Below are positions 1-11,364 of a stretch of DNA of 28,309 bases, piece by piece. The stretch is from Nymphaea colorata (Eukaryota > Streptophyta > Magnoliopsida > Nymphaeales > Nymphaeaceae), in assembly GCF_008831285.2 (NCBI RefSeq), contig NW_022204736.1, positions 1 through 28,309 of the forward strand, written 5' to 3'. The notes beneath the pieces are model-generated. The model was not told the DNA's origin. It did no database searches and worked only from the letters and a program-made list of their open reading frames with translations. Numbering within the stretch: position 1 is the first letter of the stretch; every line of letters starts with the position of its first letter. Both the position numbers and the translations under genes were made by a program.

Positions 1-398
1 AAAAAGATAATATAATGAATGAAAGCTCTTCTCTTTGATCTGCAAATCGACTTTTAGATCGAAGTATAGTTTATTTTAATTAAATTATTGGCAGAATAGT
101 CCCTTTCCAAAATGGCCAATATTATTCGTTAAATCCTAAAAAAAGGCAGCAACATAAAAAAATAATGGATACATAACAAGAGACCAAACATACCAAAAGG
201 CTTTTAGAACAATAATATGCATCTTTTAATAGTTTATCGATGCTTTTTTCATTTTTGCTGATATCCGCTACCGATAAGCATACCAGCTACTATAGCAAAT
301 AGGCTTATCACTATGTATCGATGGTAACAACATAAAATTAGGGACCATTCCATGCAGACTACAACTTATTTGTTTCTAAGATTAAGCATCACGCTAAT
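1..398. other. AT-rich left edge, no gene assigned
   Basis: This stretch is AT-rich and has no TGA-free frame that I can read as protein on the plus strand. It holds one copy of a diverged repeat (see 222-241), and would be the 5' flank of the gene that follows. On the minus strand a short hydrophobic reading exists around 150-340, but it has in-frame TGA codons and I could not extend it into a gene. A gene cut by the left edge cannot be excluded. Confidence 0.4.
222..241 (+). repeat. 20-bp direct repeat, copy 1, inside a longer diverged repeat
   Basis: The 20 bases here are identical to 1659-1678. Similarity extends on both sides (roughly 150-245 against 1590-1682) but is diverged, with shared stretches such as a run of A after ACAT and a shared TATGCAT element. 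Copy 1 lies about 157 bp upstream of the proposed ATG at 399; copy 2 lies about 141 bp upstream of the proposed ATG at 1820. It could be a duplicated upstream element or the relic of a local duplication. Confidence 0.6.
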
Positions 399-1440
399 AT
401 GTAAACCCTTAGCATCGGGTTGGCATAAGAATTGTTGAATCTGGTATGTATCTTTACGACAATTATGAATATCTTTAACAGAGGAACTACAATCATTAAT
501 AACGATAAAGATACTAGTACTGGAGAAGATGTTTTGTGAACTGGAACCATTTTCAAGCTAAAAAGAAACACTGATGTAAGATAATATATGATGCGATATC
601 ATAGGTACAATCTTAGGCCTAGTCTTCGAGCAGCAAATTAAGAATAAGGATCTAAGTTCTTCTTGTACAAAAGAAGGGATTTGGACAATTGATTAAATAA
701 AAATAAATTCATGATTACATTCTGCTCTATTGCATCTTTAATGGGATTATTACTTTAATTTCATTGATAATATCTGGATTAAAGGATTGCGTAAGCGATA
801 TACTACTCTCAGAGGAGGTCAGTTGTCAAGAAGCAGTTTTTTCTCTTGATTAAATATCTTGATATAGTTATTATCAAAAAACCTGAAAATGAGCAGACAT
901 ACTTTGCTTGTAAAGCCAAAAATGATGAAGAACTGTTGAAATTGTCTTCTATATTTTAAACAAGCAAATTACTTTCTCATTTTTTAGATTTTTTTAATCT
1001 TCGAGAATACTGATATTTTGATAGAATTAATTAGACGTATTCTGATATTCTTGGCTAAAATTGATGAATTTTAACTCTCTTCTCATTTAATATCACCAAG
1101 GTTTTGCTTCTTAGTCTTTTCTAAGGACAAAATAGTTCTTTCTCTAAATATAGCCTTGAATAATCTTAAATCTTAGATGATTAATTAGAAAAAGTAGGCT
1201 TCGATAAGCAAAGAAGAGCCTGAAGTTTTAACTATATTCTTCGTTTTTCCTAAATGCTTTCTTGAAAAATATAGAAATGAAGCCATTTAGACCAAAAGTA
1301 AATAGTCTATTCGCAGATGTACAGGCTCTTATAGCCAATATTCAGATAGAGAATTACTCAAATTATAGAAATATTCAGTCCATCATCGAGAATAAATATT
1401 TTTTGTCTTGGTCTTGATCCCTTACCAAATATTTTTTTGA
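399..1440 (+). CDS. Unidentified helix-rich protein, frame-broken in this sequence
   Basis: With UAR read as Glu, protein-like reading runs from about 399 to a TGA at 1438-1440, in segments joined across frame breaks. The strongest parts are 577-835 (including ISGLKDCVSDILLSEEV) and 840-985 (including KNDEELLKLSSIFETSKLL), then 995-1440 (including TDILIELIRRILIFLAKIDE and YSDRELLKLEKYSVHHREE). The joins at 837-842 and 989-995 are both runs of T where one base fewer restores the frame; two more breaks lie near 460-470 and 575-590. Alternating leucine-rich helices suggest a HEAT/ARM-like solenoid, but I recognise no family. The start at ATG 399 is a guess. It could be a real gene with consensus errors or a decaying one. 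Codons are A/T-rich like the neighbouring phosphatase. Confidence 0.45.
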
Positions 1441-1658
1441 GAAAATTATCATTATTGTACATATACACTCTCCTAATGCATGCCAGGGTGAGATTTTAAA
1501 GAAGATTATAAGTCGGTCTAATTAAACGATTGATTAAATGATAATTTTTCAAAGTTAATAATAATTCGTCAAATAGTAAAAAGGTAAAAACATAAAAAAA
1601 TATAAATGCATGCCAAGAGATAAAATATGCATACTGACTTCTTGGACAATAATCTGTG

Positions 1659-1678
1659 TCTTTTAATAGTTTATCGAT
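1659..1678 (+). repeat. 20-bp direct repeat, copy 2
   Basis: Identical to 222-241 and embedded in a longer diverged copy (about 1590-1682 against 150-245). It lies between the stop at 1440 and the proposed start of the phosphatase gene. Confidence 0.6.
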
Positions 1679-1819
1679 TATTTTTTACATGTTTTTTTGA
1701 TCTTCTTTCTTTGAAAAATCAGATCCATAAGTCCAACAAATGTAAAAATTGTTATCTCAACATGTATTGATTGGCTATATCACGCAAAGAAAGCTGGCTT
1801 GATTTTCGAATCTTAAAAG

Positions 1820-4588
1820 ATGGCTCATACACTAAATCAAAAATCAATCTTTGAGCTTAATTGACGCGGGTATAGACTGCTCAGAGCCAAGCTGTTGGCT
1901 GTGTATAGCCAGTTCTCACATATATAGAATTAAGATTAGATCCTTTCCTTTTTGGATGGATAGCAAATATGAATTAAGACCATATTAATCGACGGTACTT
2001 AAATTAACTGTCTATATTAAATACTAAGATATGCCGATAAAGGTGGTCAGAGAGGTGGTAAAATAGAATGGATAGAAGGAAAATATTCTCCAGCATTACT
2101 TCTAAATGGATGTCCAAGATTTGACGTATGATGAGCTGATGCTACGGGCTGGCATAACCTTCGGATACTAATAAAAAAGATAGTACTACTACTATCCCGA
2201 TGGTGACAAAGGGCAAGACAGGATCTACGTATAGACAGATAGTAACCTCGAAAGTGCAAGAAATGGAAAAGATATCGAAATAACAGTAAAGGATTATCAC
2301 TCGGATGAAGTGGATGAGTTGAAGAATATGCCTTAACAATAATTTATCGATAAAATCTTAGAAGCTCAGAAGCTGATAGCTGGTTCCAAAAAAGAAGAAG
2401 AGATAAAATAGGAAATTATACCTAAAGTCATTACAATGGACTAGAAACTGATCGAATAGATAGATTCTAACCAGCAAAATGTCAAGAACGCTTACCCAGA
2501 TGACCCGATACCTTCCTTTATATTCAGCTGCTACATGAAAACACTTAAAAAAAGATAAAAAGAGAGTTAAAAATAGAAATGGAAATAAGAGGAGAGCCCA
2601 AACGAGCCTTAATCTGGTCTCATGGATGCTGTTTTGAATGTAGAAAAATGGAAGGAGGTTAACTACAAGGATACTTTACAGAAAGACTAGCCTATTCCAA
2701 TAATAGATTCTGAAGCGTTAGGAAAATCAGAAAGTGTGGTGTAGCTGCAATCTAAAAAAAATAAAAAAAAGGTAAATATGATCATATATAGCTGACTAAA
2801 AAGGAAAAGAACCAACTGAATTACTTCCACGCAACCGCAGCACAGCGAAACTTATAAGAATTGCAGAGAGGTTCACTTACTTTATAGCAGATTAGGAAGA
2901 TTCATTAATACACGCAATTTGACGATAAGGACCGTTATTTTCTTACATAATGCTTATGGGGTCGCGCCAAATATATTTTAGGAGGAACTACCTACTATTC
3001 ACCAGACTTAAACAAGCTCTAAATAGATGCAAAGACTTTATAGCTATTAGCCAAAATAAAAAATGGAAAGGATCCTCGGCAATAATATATAAATAAGTAA
3101 ATACTCAAACACCACAAGTAGATTGTTGGAATGCTTGAACCTTTCGAAGATAATGCAAGAATCGGCATTTTAGGCGACTGGGGAACAAACATGAAAGACG
3201 CTTACGATCTCTTAGAACATCTGGTGAAGGAATAAAAAGTCAATATCATCATTCATCTTGGAGATGTATACTATGCTGGCTTTCCTGAAGAGTTTAAGCA
3301 AATCAGTAACAAGATTAATTCCCTCCAAGAAGAGTATCCGTACTTGAGATACTACACCATTCCAGGAAATCACGATTATTACACTAACGGCCAACCTTTC
3401 CATGACCATCTCAAGTAAAATCACCTACAAACTCGTCATAACCAGCAATTCAGCTTCTTCTGTCTGAGAAACAAGAGCAATACCGTCCAGTTCCTTGGAC
3501 TTAATACTGCCTTGCACTAGCATTCACTTTCGAATGTGAAGAATCCTTGGTTCAATGGAACAAGGCTTGATTAGGCTTAGCTTAAATGGGCCATAGATGC
3601 TATAAAGGATTTCGAGAAGAATGGTAAAGGTGGAAAAAGGACGATCCTATTAACTCATCATCCATTGTTTTCTACCTTTGAGAAGATTATGGGAACATTT
3701 GGAAAAAATGACAATAAAGATACTAACGTCGATCGAAATTTGGCTCAACAGCTCTTCGAAGTGCTACCGAAGCTGACCTGCTGGTTCTGGGGACATGAGC
3801 ACCGGTTTAGCACATACAAAAAGAATAGTTTTGGAGTCAACCGTAGCATCCTGTTGGGAAATTCAGCCTTTCATGATGTCAAAAAGGGGCATTACACGCC
3901 TAAATACAGAAGTGGAGGTATAACAGAAACATAATATCATCCTATCGAAAGTTATGGTAAGGGAACGTTCTATGAGCACACAGGTGTCGTCCTAAGTACC
4001 TTCAATGAAAAAGACCCAATTAGAGCAAAATACATCTATATGACAAGTTCCGCATATTATGAATCAGTCAAGACAAGGTAGCTCAACGACGATAGCTACT
4101 CTTAGCCTGTTCATCATCCAATTTAATTCGACCAATCTTATCATATACTTGAGCAATCGGGTCGATCTTTGACTGTCTTCAAAAAGGATTAGAAGACAGG
4201 ATTTTCAACCACTCCTTCGGAGCTGCAGATAAGCCGAATCAGCAATGAGGGTAATTTAAAGTCTGGTATTTTGATCAAAGTAAAGACATTAGTAACAGAA
4301 CAGGGCTTGTCTTAGTCGGTAGGTGAAAATAGATACTTATATCTTGATGAATAAAATGTTGTTAGGATGGGATAATATTAAGAAGAAAAGGCAGGCTACG
4401 ACAGGGATAGATATATTTGGTAACTTAGTTTTGAATAACAGATTCTACGCACTGGAACAGTTTTTCGGCTTCATAATAAGACTGATCCAACAATCTTGCT
4501 TGGGCAAAAATCTATTTTATTCGGAGGCGAGAGGCTCGGATAAAGTGACAAATAATCGAGGTTCTTTTTGTACAAAATCCCAGAATGA
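1820..4588 (+). CDS. Calcineurin-like metallophosphoesterase
   Basis: Metal-dependent phosphoesterase. The fold's metal motifs appear in order: ILGDWGTN (Asp codon 3176), HLGDVYYAG, PGNHDYY (His-Asp at 3371-3376), LTHHPLF and WGHEHRF (about 3790-3805). The GDWG and GDVYYAG forms resemble the ACP5/purple acid phosphatase side of the superfamily, so phosphomonoesterase activity is likely, but the substrate is unknown. An acidic, Lys/Glu-rich N-terminal region of about 400 residues precedes the catalytic domain and a beta-rich tail of about 200 residues follows; neither is recognised. One 20-nt intron (2772-2791) is removed. The stop is TGA 4586-4588. The frame is open without TGA from about 1801. 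I chose ATG 1820, which needs one surplus base near 1855; the first ATG strictly in frame is 1956, then 2031. Length is about 916 codons. The gene reads in the same direction as the palmitoyltransferase after it. Confidence 0.82.
2772..2791 (+). other. 20-nt spliceosomal intron
   Basis: Begins GTAAAT and ends TATAG. Removing it joins a Lys-rich segment (SKKNKKK) in frame to LTKKEKNQLNYF and so to the whole phosphatase domain; unspliced, the frame is lost. Confidence 0.8.
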
Positions 4589-4782
4589 GAAGGGCTCTTC
4601 CTGATCCAATCCCATCCAATCATCATAAATCTTCTAAACTATTACGATTATGAACAATATGGTTAATCATTATCTTTGATGGGAAAGAATACTTTTTATG
4701 ATAAAGCTTTATTGAACGTTGAAGCATCCATTTTATTCCTTGACGTTATTGCACTGTTCATTTTCTATAATTAAATATAGAA

Positions 4783-5538
4783 ATGGAGTCTTCAGGAACA
4801 GAAGGATTGCGCAAGGAATATGCTAAGATAAACTGCTGCTCGCAGGGCGCCTCAATCTCACAAGTGCTAGCAATCGGCCTCTTCGTCGGCATTGAGATCC
4901 TCGCCTTCAACCTCATCGCCCCCATGCTGTAGCAGAAGTCAGCAGCCATGCACTTCCTCATGATCCTTAGCTGCCTCTTCCTCATCGTCCTCCTCATCGA
5001 GTACATCCACCTAATGGTGGTCGATCCCTCAGATCCGCGTCTTCAAAACAGCGCCTTCCATTAATAGGGGGTCGAAGAAAAGTAATGCGAGGCCTGTCAT
5101 TGTAAAGTTGCCATCTCCAGCTACCACTGCCAAAGCTGCAAGCGCTGCGTGGATGGCTTCGACCATCACTGCACCTTCGCCAACAACTGCATCGGAGCTC
5201 GCAACTATTCTATATTCATCCGACTTCTCATCGGAATAATCCTACACACCAGCGCCAACATGGGCATCGCTGTGTGGCTCGGACTTGCCATGGTCGGATC
5301 ATACAAGTGGCTTGCTGTAGCCTTCGGTGCGTTAAGCTTTATCGTCTTCCTTGAGATCACCGTACTGGCCCTTTTCCACTGCTATATCAGTTTCTGCCTT
5401 TACAAGACCACTCTTTAGGTGCTCAAGGGAGACCAGCCAAAGCCAGTCTCCATCAAGATCATAAAATCGAGCGGAGAAATAGGAGAGCAATCGAATTTTG
5501 ATATGGTAAAAGGAAATAATAACTTGGTAAATAATTGA
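4783..5538 (+). CDS. DHHC-type protein S-acyltransferase (palmitoyltransferase)
   Basis: Integral membrane enzyme that moves palmitate from acyl-CoA to cysteines of target proteins. The 251-residue reading is continuous, without intron or frame break. Order: hydrophobic segments at about residues 28-50 and 54-80; cysteine-rich zinc domain with CEACHCK, HCQSCKRCV and DHHC (residues 127-130, Cys130 the acyl carrier) and then NCIGARNYSIF; two more membrane segments at about 148-175 and 178-205; then the TTxE motif. The Glu of TTxE is written TAG (5416-5418), one of the strongest supports for UAR = Glu. DHHC is followed by T-F instead of the common P-W/F. The start ATG 4783 follows an A-rich leader and the stop is TGA 5536-5538. 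The short cytosolic tail (about 45 residues) has no ankyrin repeats. The next gene, convergent, encodes a protein ending in a lipidation box. Confidence 0.95.
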
Positions 5539-5630
5539 GGCACGGCTGATCATGTTATCCTTATATTGTATAGATCATCAGTATCTTGGCGGGGATGGAT
5601 GATTAATTTAGTCAAAATGTTCAGAATAAA

Positions 5631-8230
5631 TCACATGATATTACAGCAGCATCCTCCTGATGAGACCACTGGGGGTCTGTTGCTGCTGACCTGGAATTCG
5701 GTGGTCGAAAAGTTCGCAGAGTTGCCGGTGTTGTTGAAGCTCTGAGTGGCTGGCTGTTGATATGTGGTCTTCGGTGCTGCTGTTATGGTTTGGGCTTGGT
5801 AGGACCCTCCTTGACCGTAACTGCCGCCTTGGCCGTAGCTGCCGCCTTGACCGTAGTTACGATTGGCATTACCATTGTTAGCGTACATGTCGGTATACCC
5901 TTTTTCTGCGTAATTATAAGGCTGGTTTGCACTTATCATGAACTCCCGTTGCTTCCTCAAGTATTCTTGCTCCTCCCGGCGTATCTGTTCCTGCTATCTT
6001 CTGTTCCTCTCTTCGGCTTATCTTTGTTAGCGCAGGAACCTCTCCTAGCTACGTCTGCGTTCTTACATTTCTCTTCTGTTTCTTTACTCTTCCTCCCTTC
6101 GCTTATTCTCACGCTCTCTTTTTGCATTTTGCTCCAACTATTACCTCCTTTTTCTTTATTGCTCTTCGATTTCTCTTCTTTTTCTTTCTTTTCTTGGATT
6201 TAAAACTCCATTCTTTTTCTGTCTGCCTATTCCTTTAGTCTGAACTCCTATTCCTTCTTTTTTCGTTCATTTTCAAGTCTAATTGCCTCTTCTTGTCTTT
6301 TTCTTTCCGCTTACTTAAGCTAAGCTTATTTCCTTTGCCTTTATTTTTCTTGCTCTTCTGCTTTCCTCTTAGTTTCTTCTTATCTAGCTTTTAGCTATCT
6401 CAACATTTGCTCCTCTCTTTCCTTTTTTTGTCTTTCCATTTCTTGCTCCAGAGCTTTTCTCTTGCTCTCTTCCATGCTCGCAAGTGCTTGCAGTTTTTGT
6501 CTTTCGATTTCTAAGTTTCTCTTCTACTCAAGCTCTTTTGTTAGTCTTTCTCTTTCAGCGGAGTATGCTTTGCGTTGTTCTTCAAGTTCTTGAGCTTTTT
6601 TTCTTTCTAACTAAAGCTCGGCCTTTGCTTTTTGTTTTTCTAGCTCGATCTGTTCCTGAGCTTTTTTAAGCTAAAGTTCTGCTTGGAGTTTCATCCTTGC
6701 GATTTATGCCTGTTGGGCTTGGAATTCTCTATCCATTTGTTCCTTTTGAGTCTTGATGCGTTAATCTGCGATTCTCTTCAGCTCCTATTTCTGTCTTTCA
6801 GCTTCTTGCTTTTGAAGTTCAGCCTCTTTTTGCTTTTCGGCAATTTCTCTTAGCCTTTGTTCTTATCTTTACTTGAACTCTTTCTCTTTGGCTTCCTGCT
6901 CTGCTATCTTTCGCTTTTGCTCGGCTTGAACGGCTTGGAATTCCTCCAGTTCCTTTCTTTGACGTTACAGGGCTGCTTGTGCGGCTTTGGCCTATGCTTA
7001 TCTTTGTTACTGAAGTTTTCTGGTGGTTTCTTCAGCTTTAGCTTTCTGTTACTCCGCTTCTTGTTGTTTTCTTTTTTAAAGCTACTCATGCTAAGCTTTC
7101 ATCTTGGCTATTTGCTCGTCCATTTGAGCCTGGTACTGAGCATGGCTAACTTTGGCTTCCTACAGTTCTTTTATTTTGTTTTCACGTTCAGCAACTCCTT
7201 GAGCAAATCTTTCCTTCTCTTGTCTTTATTTTTCGAGAGCCTATTGCAGCAATCTTTCCTTTTCAGCTTGTTGCGCTCTGAGTTCTTCGAGCTCTCTGTT
7301 GATCTGTTCCCGATTTTCTTCTGGAGCTGTGTTGAGCTCTTCGGCCTTTATGGTGACTCTCTGTTAGTGCTGTGCTTTCTACTCTTATCTGAGTATCATT
7401 TATTGTCTCAATCTCTCCTAAGCTGCCTGCCTTTCCTGTTATTCTGCCTATCTTCGGCGCCTTTCCTCTTAGAGCCTTGCTTATGCTTATCTAGCTTATT
7501 GCTCCTTGTGCAGTCTTTCTTGTTATAATTTTTCCTGCTCTTCTCTGAATTTTCTCTCATTTTCTGCCTTCACCCTCTGCACTTCTTCTTCTTTTTCTCT
7601 GGCCTATCTTTCTGCTTTTTCTCGTAGCTCTTCAGCCTCTTTTTATCTCTGCTTTCTTTCCTGCTCAGCTTTTTCTTCAGCTTCCTTCATCTCTTGCTAT
7701 CTCTGAATCCTCACCTTTTCAAGCTCTTCCAGGCGTTTCTGTTCAATTTCCGCTTGAAGTCTTTGCTGTTCCTTCTCAGCTTCCAGTTTCAACTTTTCCT
7801 CCTCCACTTCTTTCAACTTTTGTAACCTCTCCTGTTCGGCTTTTTAGATCTCCTACTGTTTCTTCAGTAGTTCCTCCTTTAATTTTCTTGACTTTTCTTG
7901 CTGTATCTGGGCTTCAATTTCAGCCTGCCTCTTCTGTTCCAGTAGCTCTTCTTATCTCTTCCTTTTTTCCTCTTCCAACCTTTCTTCATATTCCTTCTTC
8001 CGTCTTTCATTTTCTTAATCTTGTTTTCTCTTTTCTTCCTGGGCACGTTCCTCGATTTATCTTTTTTGCCTTGCGCTTTCTTCCTTGGCCTTCTTGATCT
8101 GTTCCTATTTTTCTGCCTTTAGCGCTTAGTCAGCAGCCTCTTAGATGCGTTTGGCTTATTTGTTGGCCTATTCCTTATCTGCGCTATTGGAGCGTTTGGA
8201 TTCGCTGGATGCAGCTCGTTCCTTAGGCAT
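5631..8230 (-). CDS. Long coiled-coil protein with C-terminal CaaX box
   Basis: About 866 residues. After a short N-terminus (MPKERAASSESKRS) there is nearly unbroken Lys/Glu/Gln/Arg/Ala-rich sequence of some 730 residues with heptad spacing, i.e. one very long coiled coil. UAR codons are very frequent in it, and reading them as Glu gives charge patterns such as EEERRRREAEEQERQAAEER. The last 110 residues change character: Tyr/Asn/Gln-rich, three GQGGSY repeats (5806-5859), and the end CCCNIM. CNIM fits a CaaX prenylation box (farnesyl type, Met last), and the preceding cysteines could be acylated, so the rod is probably tethered to a membrane by its C-terminus; that is inference. The stop is TGA 5631-5633 and the start ATG 8230-8228. 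One frame break lies at the five-base run 6179-6183, where one extra base restores the frame; a 23-nt GT-AG excision nearby would also work but does not fit the other introns. The family is unknown. Confidence 0.85.
5806..5859 (-). repeat. Three tandem 18-bp units encoding GQGGSY
   Basis: Units 5806-5823, 5824-5841 and 5842-5859 differ at a few positions only. On the minus strand they encode GQGGSY three times near the C-terminus of the coiled-coil protein. They form a flexible linker ahead of the lipidation site. Confidence 0.85.
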
Positions 8231-8599
8231 AAAAAATTATTGGATAAGATTATTGGATTTAATTAGACCAACTCAGATGAATAGGCATTTTATATAACTG
8301 CAATCATCAATAAAAAGAAAATGTACAATCAGAAGGCCCAAAATAAAATGGGCAGAATAAAATAACAGTAGGACGATTTATCATGAGATTTAAACAAAAG
8401 AAAATATATGGTTTTAGGCTTGCATTGCTTTTGAGAGTTATAACAATTAGAGAAGGATTTAATGCATATGGATTTTGATGAGATTTGTCAAAGAATCATG
8501 CATTTAGTAAGAGAGTGGTGTCGATATCAATCTATATAAAATTGAACACATACATATTCATTAAAGCCGTCTTTACGGATTTCATAATGATCATCACTG
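8231..8599. promoter_or_regulatory. Divergent intergenic region, AT-rich
   Basis: This lies between the start codons of two divergently read genes and so must hold both promoters. It is AT-rich with A runs. A small hairpin (GCCCA, 8-base loop, TGGGC) lies near 8336-8353. I recognise no other motif. In-frame TGA at 8588-8590 fixes the upstream limit of the plus-strand gene. Confidence 0.5.
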
Positions 8600-11029
8600 A
8601 TGGACAATAAATTAATTGATGTTTATAAAGATTCCTGGAACGATGATGCGGTTAGGTTTGCCACCGTAAAAGAAAATAAACAGAATAAAAAAAAGGAAAC
8701 AATAAAAAAATAGGTGAAAATGGTCAAGTTAGAACCAGGAATAACTCCAAATCTTAGATATCCAACAGAGTCACACGTCAATAGATAGAATGGAAGTTTC
8801 GGAATGAACTAAAATGGATTTGGAGGGATTCCAAATTAAATCAGCAAAAAATCCATTAACAAAAGTTAAGAAAAAGTGTATAAAACTTTGATCAAAGAAG
8901 CTCAAAGCCAGTAAAAGAGTCAATAATCTCTCTTCGACATATCCTGCAAGCCGAAATAATATGAAAATATGCAAAGCAGGCCGAATAATAGCACAATTTG
9001 TTCTGCCTTTCGCAGAGAATGCTAAGATAATTAACTATCCGGGAACAGTAAACCTGATACACCAGTTTCCCAGCAAGATATATCATCAAACAACATCCCA
9101 CAAAATGATCAATCATTTGAAAGTAAAAATAGTTTCACGTCTAAATTGCTTTAGGAATATGGCAAAAAAACTCAAAAAAAGCCAGTATAGATCATATCAA
9201 TTGCTAGCGATACTGACTCCTAGGACAACCAAATGATATCATTTTCTTCAATTTAAACCCATAGACAGCCTCAGCAACTGTTACCAAAACAAACAAAACC
9301 AAACAATCAGGATGCAACATATTTCATTCCTCCATATATCTACAGTAATAACTTTTCTACAGTTCCCAACAAGGAAATCCCTCACAAAATAGTTCAAAAA
9401 CCAGATGTATTAAGAGCAAACAATCTCTTTAAAGACAGCCGACCAAATATAGGCCAATCACCTCGTGATGCAAGATACTCACATGGTAAATATAGTCTAA
9501 ATTATACTGAAACTGAAAATGTCAATAATGACCATCTACTAAAGCCACGAAACAACCCTCAAAGTGGATAATTAACTCACAAGCCTTCATTGGCTGAACG
9601 TTTTTCTGAGTTTGCAAATGCATCAAGTGAAAAAAATTCTAATGACTAAAAAATTCAGCTCAGATAAAGTAGATCAATAGAAAAATAATCCCCTTCTCCA
9701 CGACTTGCATAGAAATAGAGTGTTCAAAATATACCTTATATGAAGATAAAACAAAGCTATCAGCCAAAAAAAACCGCTTTTCGTCGACCACCCACCAAGA
9801 GACCCTAAGAGCCAAAATAATTCAACGAGAGTAAATTTAAAAATGTCGAGTTTTTCATTCCTATTACACTACTGCAACCACATTAAGTCGACTTGAAGAA
9901 GATAAAGGCAACTTTGCGAAGCAGTGTAAAAAAAGTAAGCTAAAACAAAGGATCTACATAAGATAAAATCGAAATACCAACTATCAAGAAGTATAAAATT
10001 AGCAATTCAAATATAAAGTACAAGCAGGAAAGGATAGACAATTACTTCTTCAACGAAGATAGAAGGCATGATTACCATAGGAAGAAGCCATAGGAAACTG
10101 AATAAGAGCAACCTTACAAGCCTTAGATACAAAATGAGGTTGAATTAGGGCCCTCCAAGGATCCTTAAGTCTTCTATACTGCGAAGAAGACATCAAGATA
10201 CCCTAAAAATTATCACCCGCTGGCGATTCAAGGAGAAATGGAACTTCAAAACGTTGACTTCAGCCAATTTTTATAACGCAGAAAGTTACGAAATCCCAGA
10301 GACGTTGGGGTACTTACAATCGATTAGCTAGTTGAGATATGCTACACAAAGGAAATTCTAAGCGAGTAGATTTATGTTTAGTACATAAACCACTCTTCTC
10401 GAGATAAGATAAATGAGTTCTTAAAATTGTTCATGAAAGGAAGATTGGAGGATTGGAGTCATTATAACTAGCTAAAAATAACCATCATGGACCACCGAAG
10501 GCTGGCGGAAGTGCTTATCAATGCTTTTCCCTCAGAATATATAGCTTATCGACCACACGCCTTGCAAAAAGACATCAACGATTTCCTGTTTAACATCTAT
10601 CTAATGACCAGCAGCGACTATAATACTCTCTTGGAAAGTCTTGACAACATGTCAGGAGTAATTATGTGGAGGAGTTTTAAGATCAAATATCAACAATATT
10701 TGACAATTCCTCTTATCGCTATGCCATATACTCCCAACCAGACTACAGAGACCAAACGGTCATAGAGAAATTAGGGATTGCCTACTTATACGTCTGCTTA
10801 GGAAAAATTGATATAGAGTTACCGAGCCACTAGAGAGAAGCCAAAGATGAATTTCAGCTAGAATGTGTATCTGTAAGTATAGGAAATAATCGACCAAACT
10901 TCCTCATCCTCATAATCAAGCCTCTCTTCTGAACAATTCCAACCTTACCATGAGTCCACAGCTAATCTTCCCAATTATTACAGTGCAAAGAAGACAGGAA
11001 AAAGTAACTCTAAGCTGAAGAGGGCATGA
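8600..11029 (+). CDS. Unidentified 809-residue protein, mostly disordered with a helical C-terminal part
   Basis: Continuous TGA-free frame of 810 codons from ATG 8600 (TGA just upstream at 8588-8590) to TGA 11027-11029, with no intron or frame break. Residues 1 to about 540 are low in hydrophobics and rich in Asn, Ser, Lys, Gln and Pro, typical of disorder, with scattered SP/TP sites. About 540-730 is more ordered and helical: from FSQFLERRKLRNPRDVGVLT through DELVEICYTKEILSEEIYVE to YNTLLESLDNMSGVIMWRSF. The last 80 residues are again Ser/Glu-rich. I recognise no family, catalytic motif, signal peptide or membrane segment. Many Glu residues are written TAA/TAG, so the gene is invisible under the standard code. 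Function unknown; a scaffold or ciliate-specific protein is the plain guess. Confidence 0.8.
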
Positions 11030-11364
11030 AAGAGTCAATATTTTGATTTTCGATAATCATACTATTTTGCAATTATCACTAGGAAAAGAGCTTAGAATGG
11101 GAATTTATAAATCATGTATGTTTTAGGCCATAATCTTTTTAATTTAATCATTTTTTATACTTTCTCTATCACATTTTCACTTTTATTGCCTTTGCAGACC
11201 ATAGCCATCATCCTAAGCTATCGAGCAAATTGAAGACTTCACTATTTTTTTCAGGTTATTTCAGCTATTTGATGTGAGTTGATTATAAGTTAAGCATGGT
11301 ATTAGTGGGTCATGGGCGGTCTTTTACGAATTGGACTCATGAGCAAAAGATATATAAATTATAA
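11030..11364. other. Intergenic region between tandem genes
   Basis: AT-rich and without a readable frame. Right after the upstream stop it contains TTTTGATTTTCGAT (11041-11054), also present at the end of the gene at 18719-18732. The rest is presumably the 3' end of the upstream gene and the promoter of the importin gene; I see nothing else in it. Confidence 0.5.

Noticed and set aside
150-340. Minus-strand hydrophobic reading, with a look-alike at 1590-1760
   Set aside because: Both readings meet in-frame TGA and change frame within 30 residues; I could not build a gene, so only the DNA repeat is reported.
775-4815. Similarity between about 785-805 and 4803-4825 (GGATTGCG.AAG)
   Set aside because: Short, and the readings in the two genes are in different frames with no protein similarity beyond it; chance is likely.
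6150-6215. A 23-nt intron in the coiled-coil gene
   Set aside because: The five-base run at 6179-6183 lacking one base explains the shift more simply and keeps the heptads.
6857-7528. Plus-strand standard-code ORF of 223 residues, Leu/Phe/Ser-rich
   Set aside because: It is the antisense shadow of the Lys/Glu-rich coiled coil: AAG/GAG/CAA codons on the minus strand read as Leu/Phe/Ser codons. It has no domain and the minus strand reads through as one protein with code 30.
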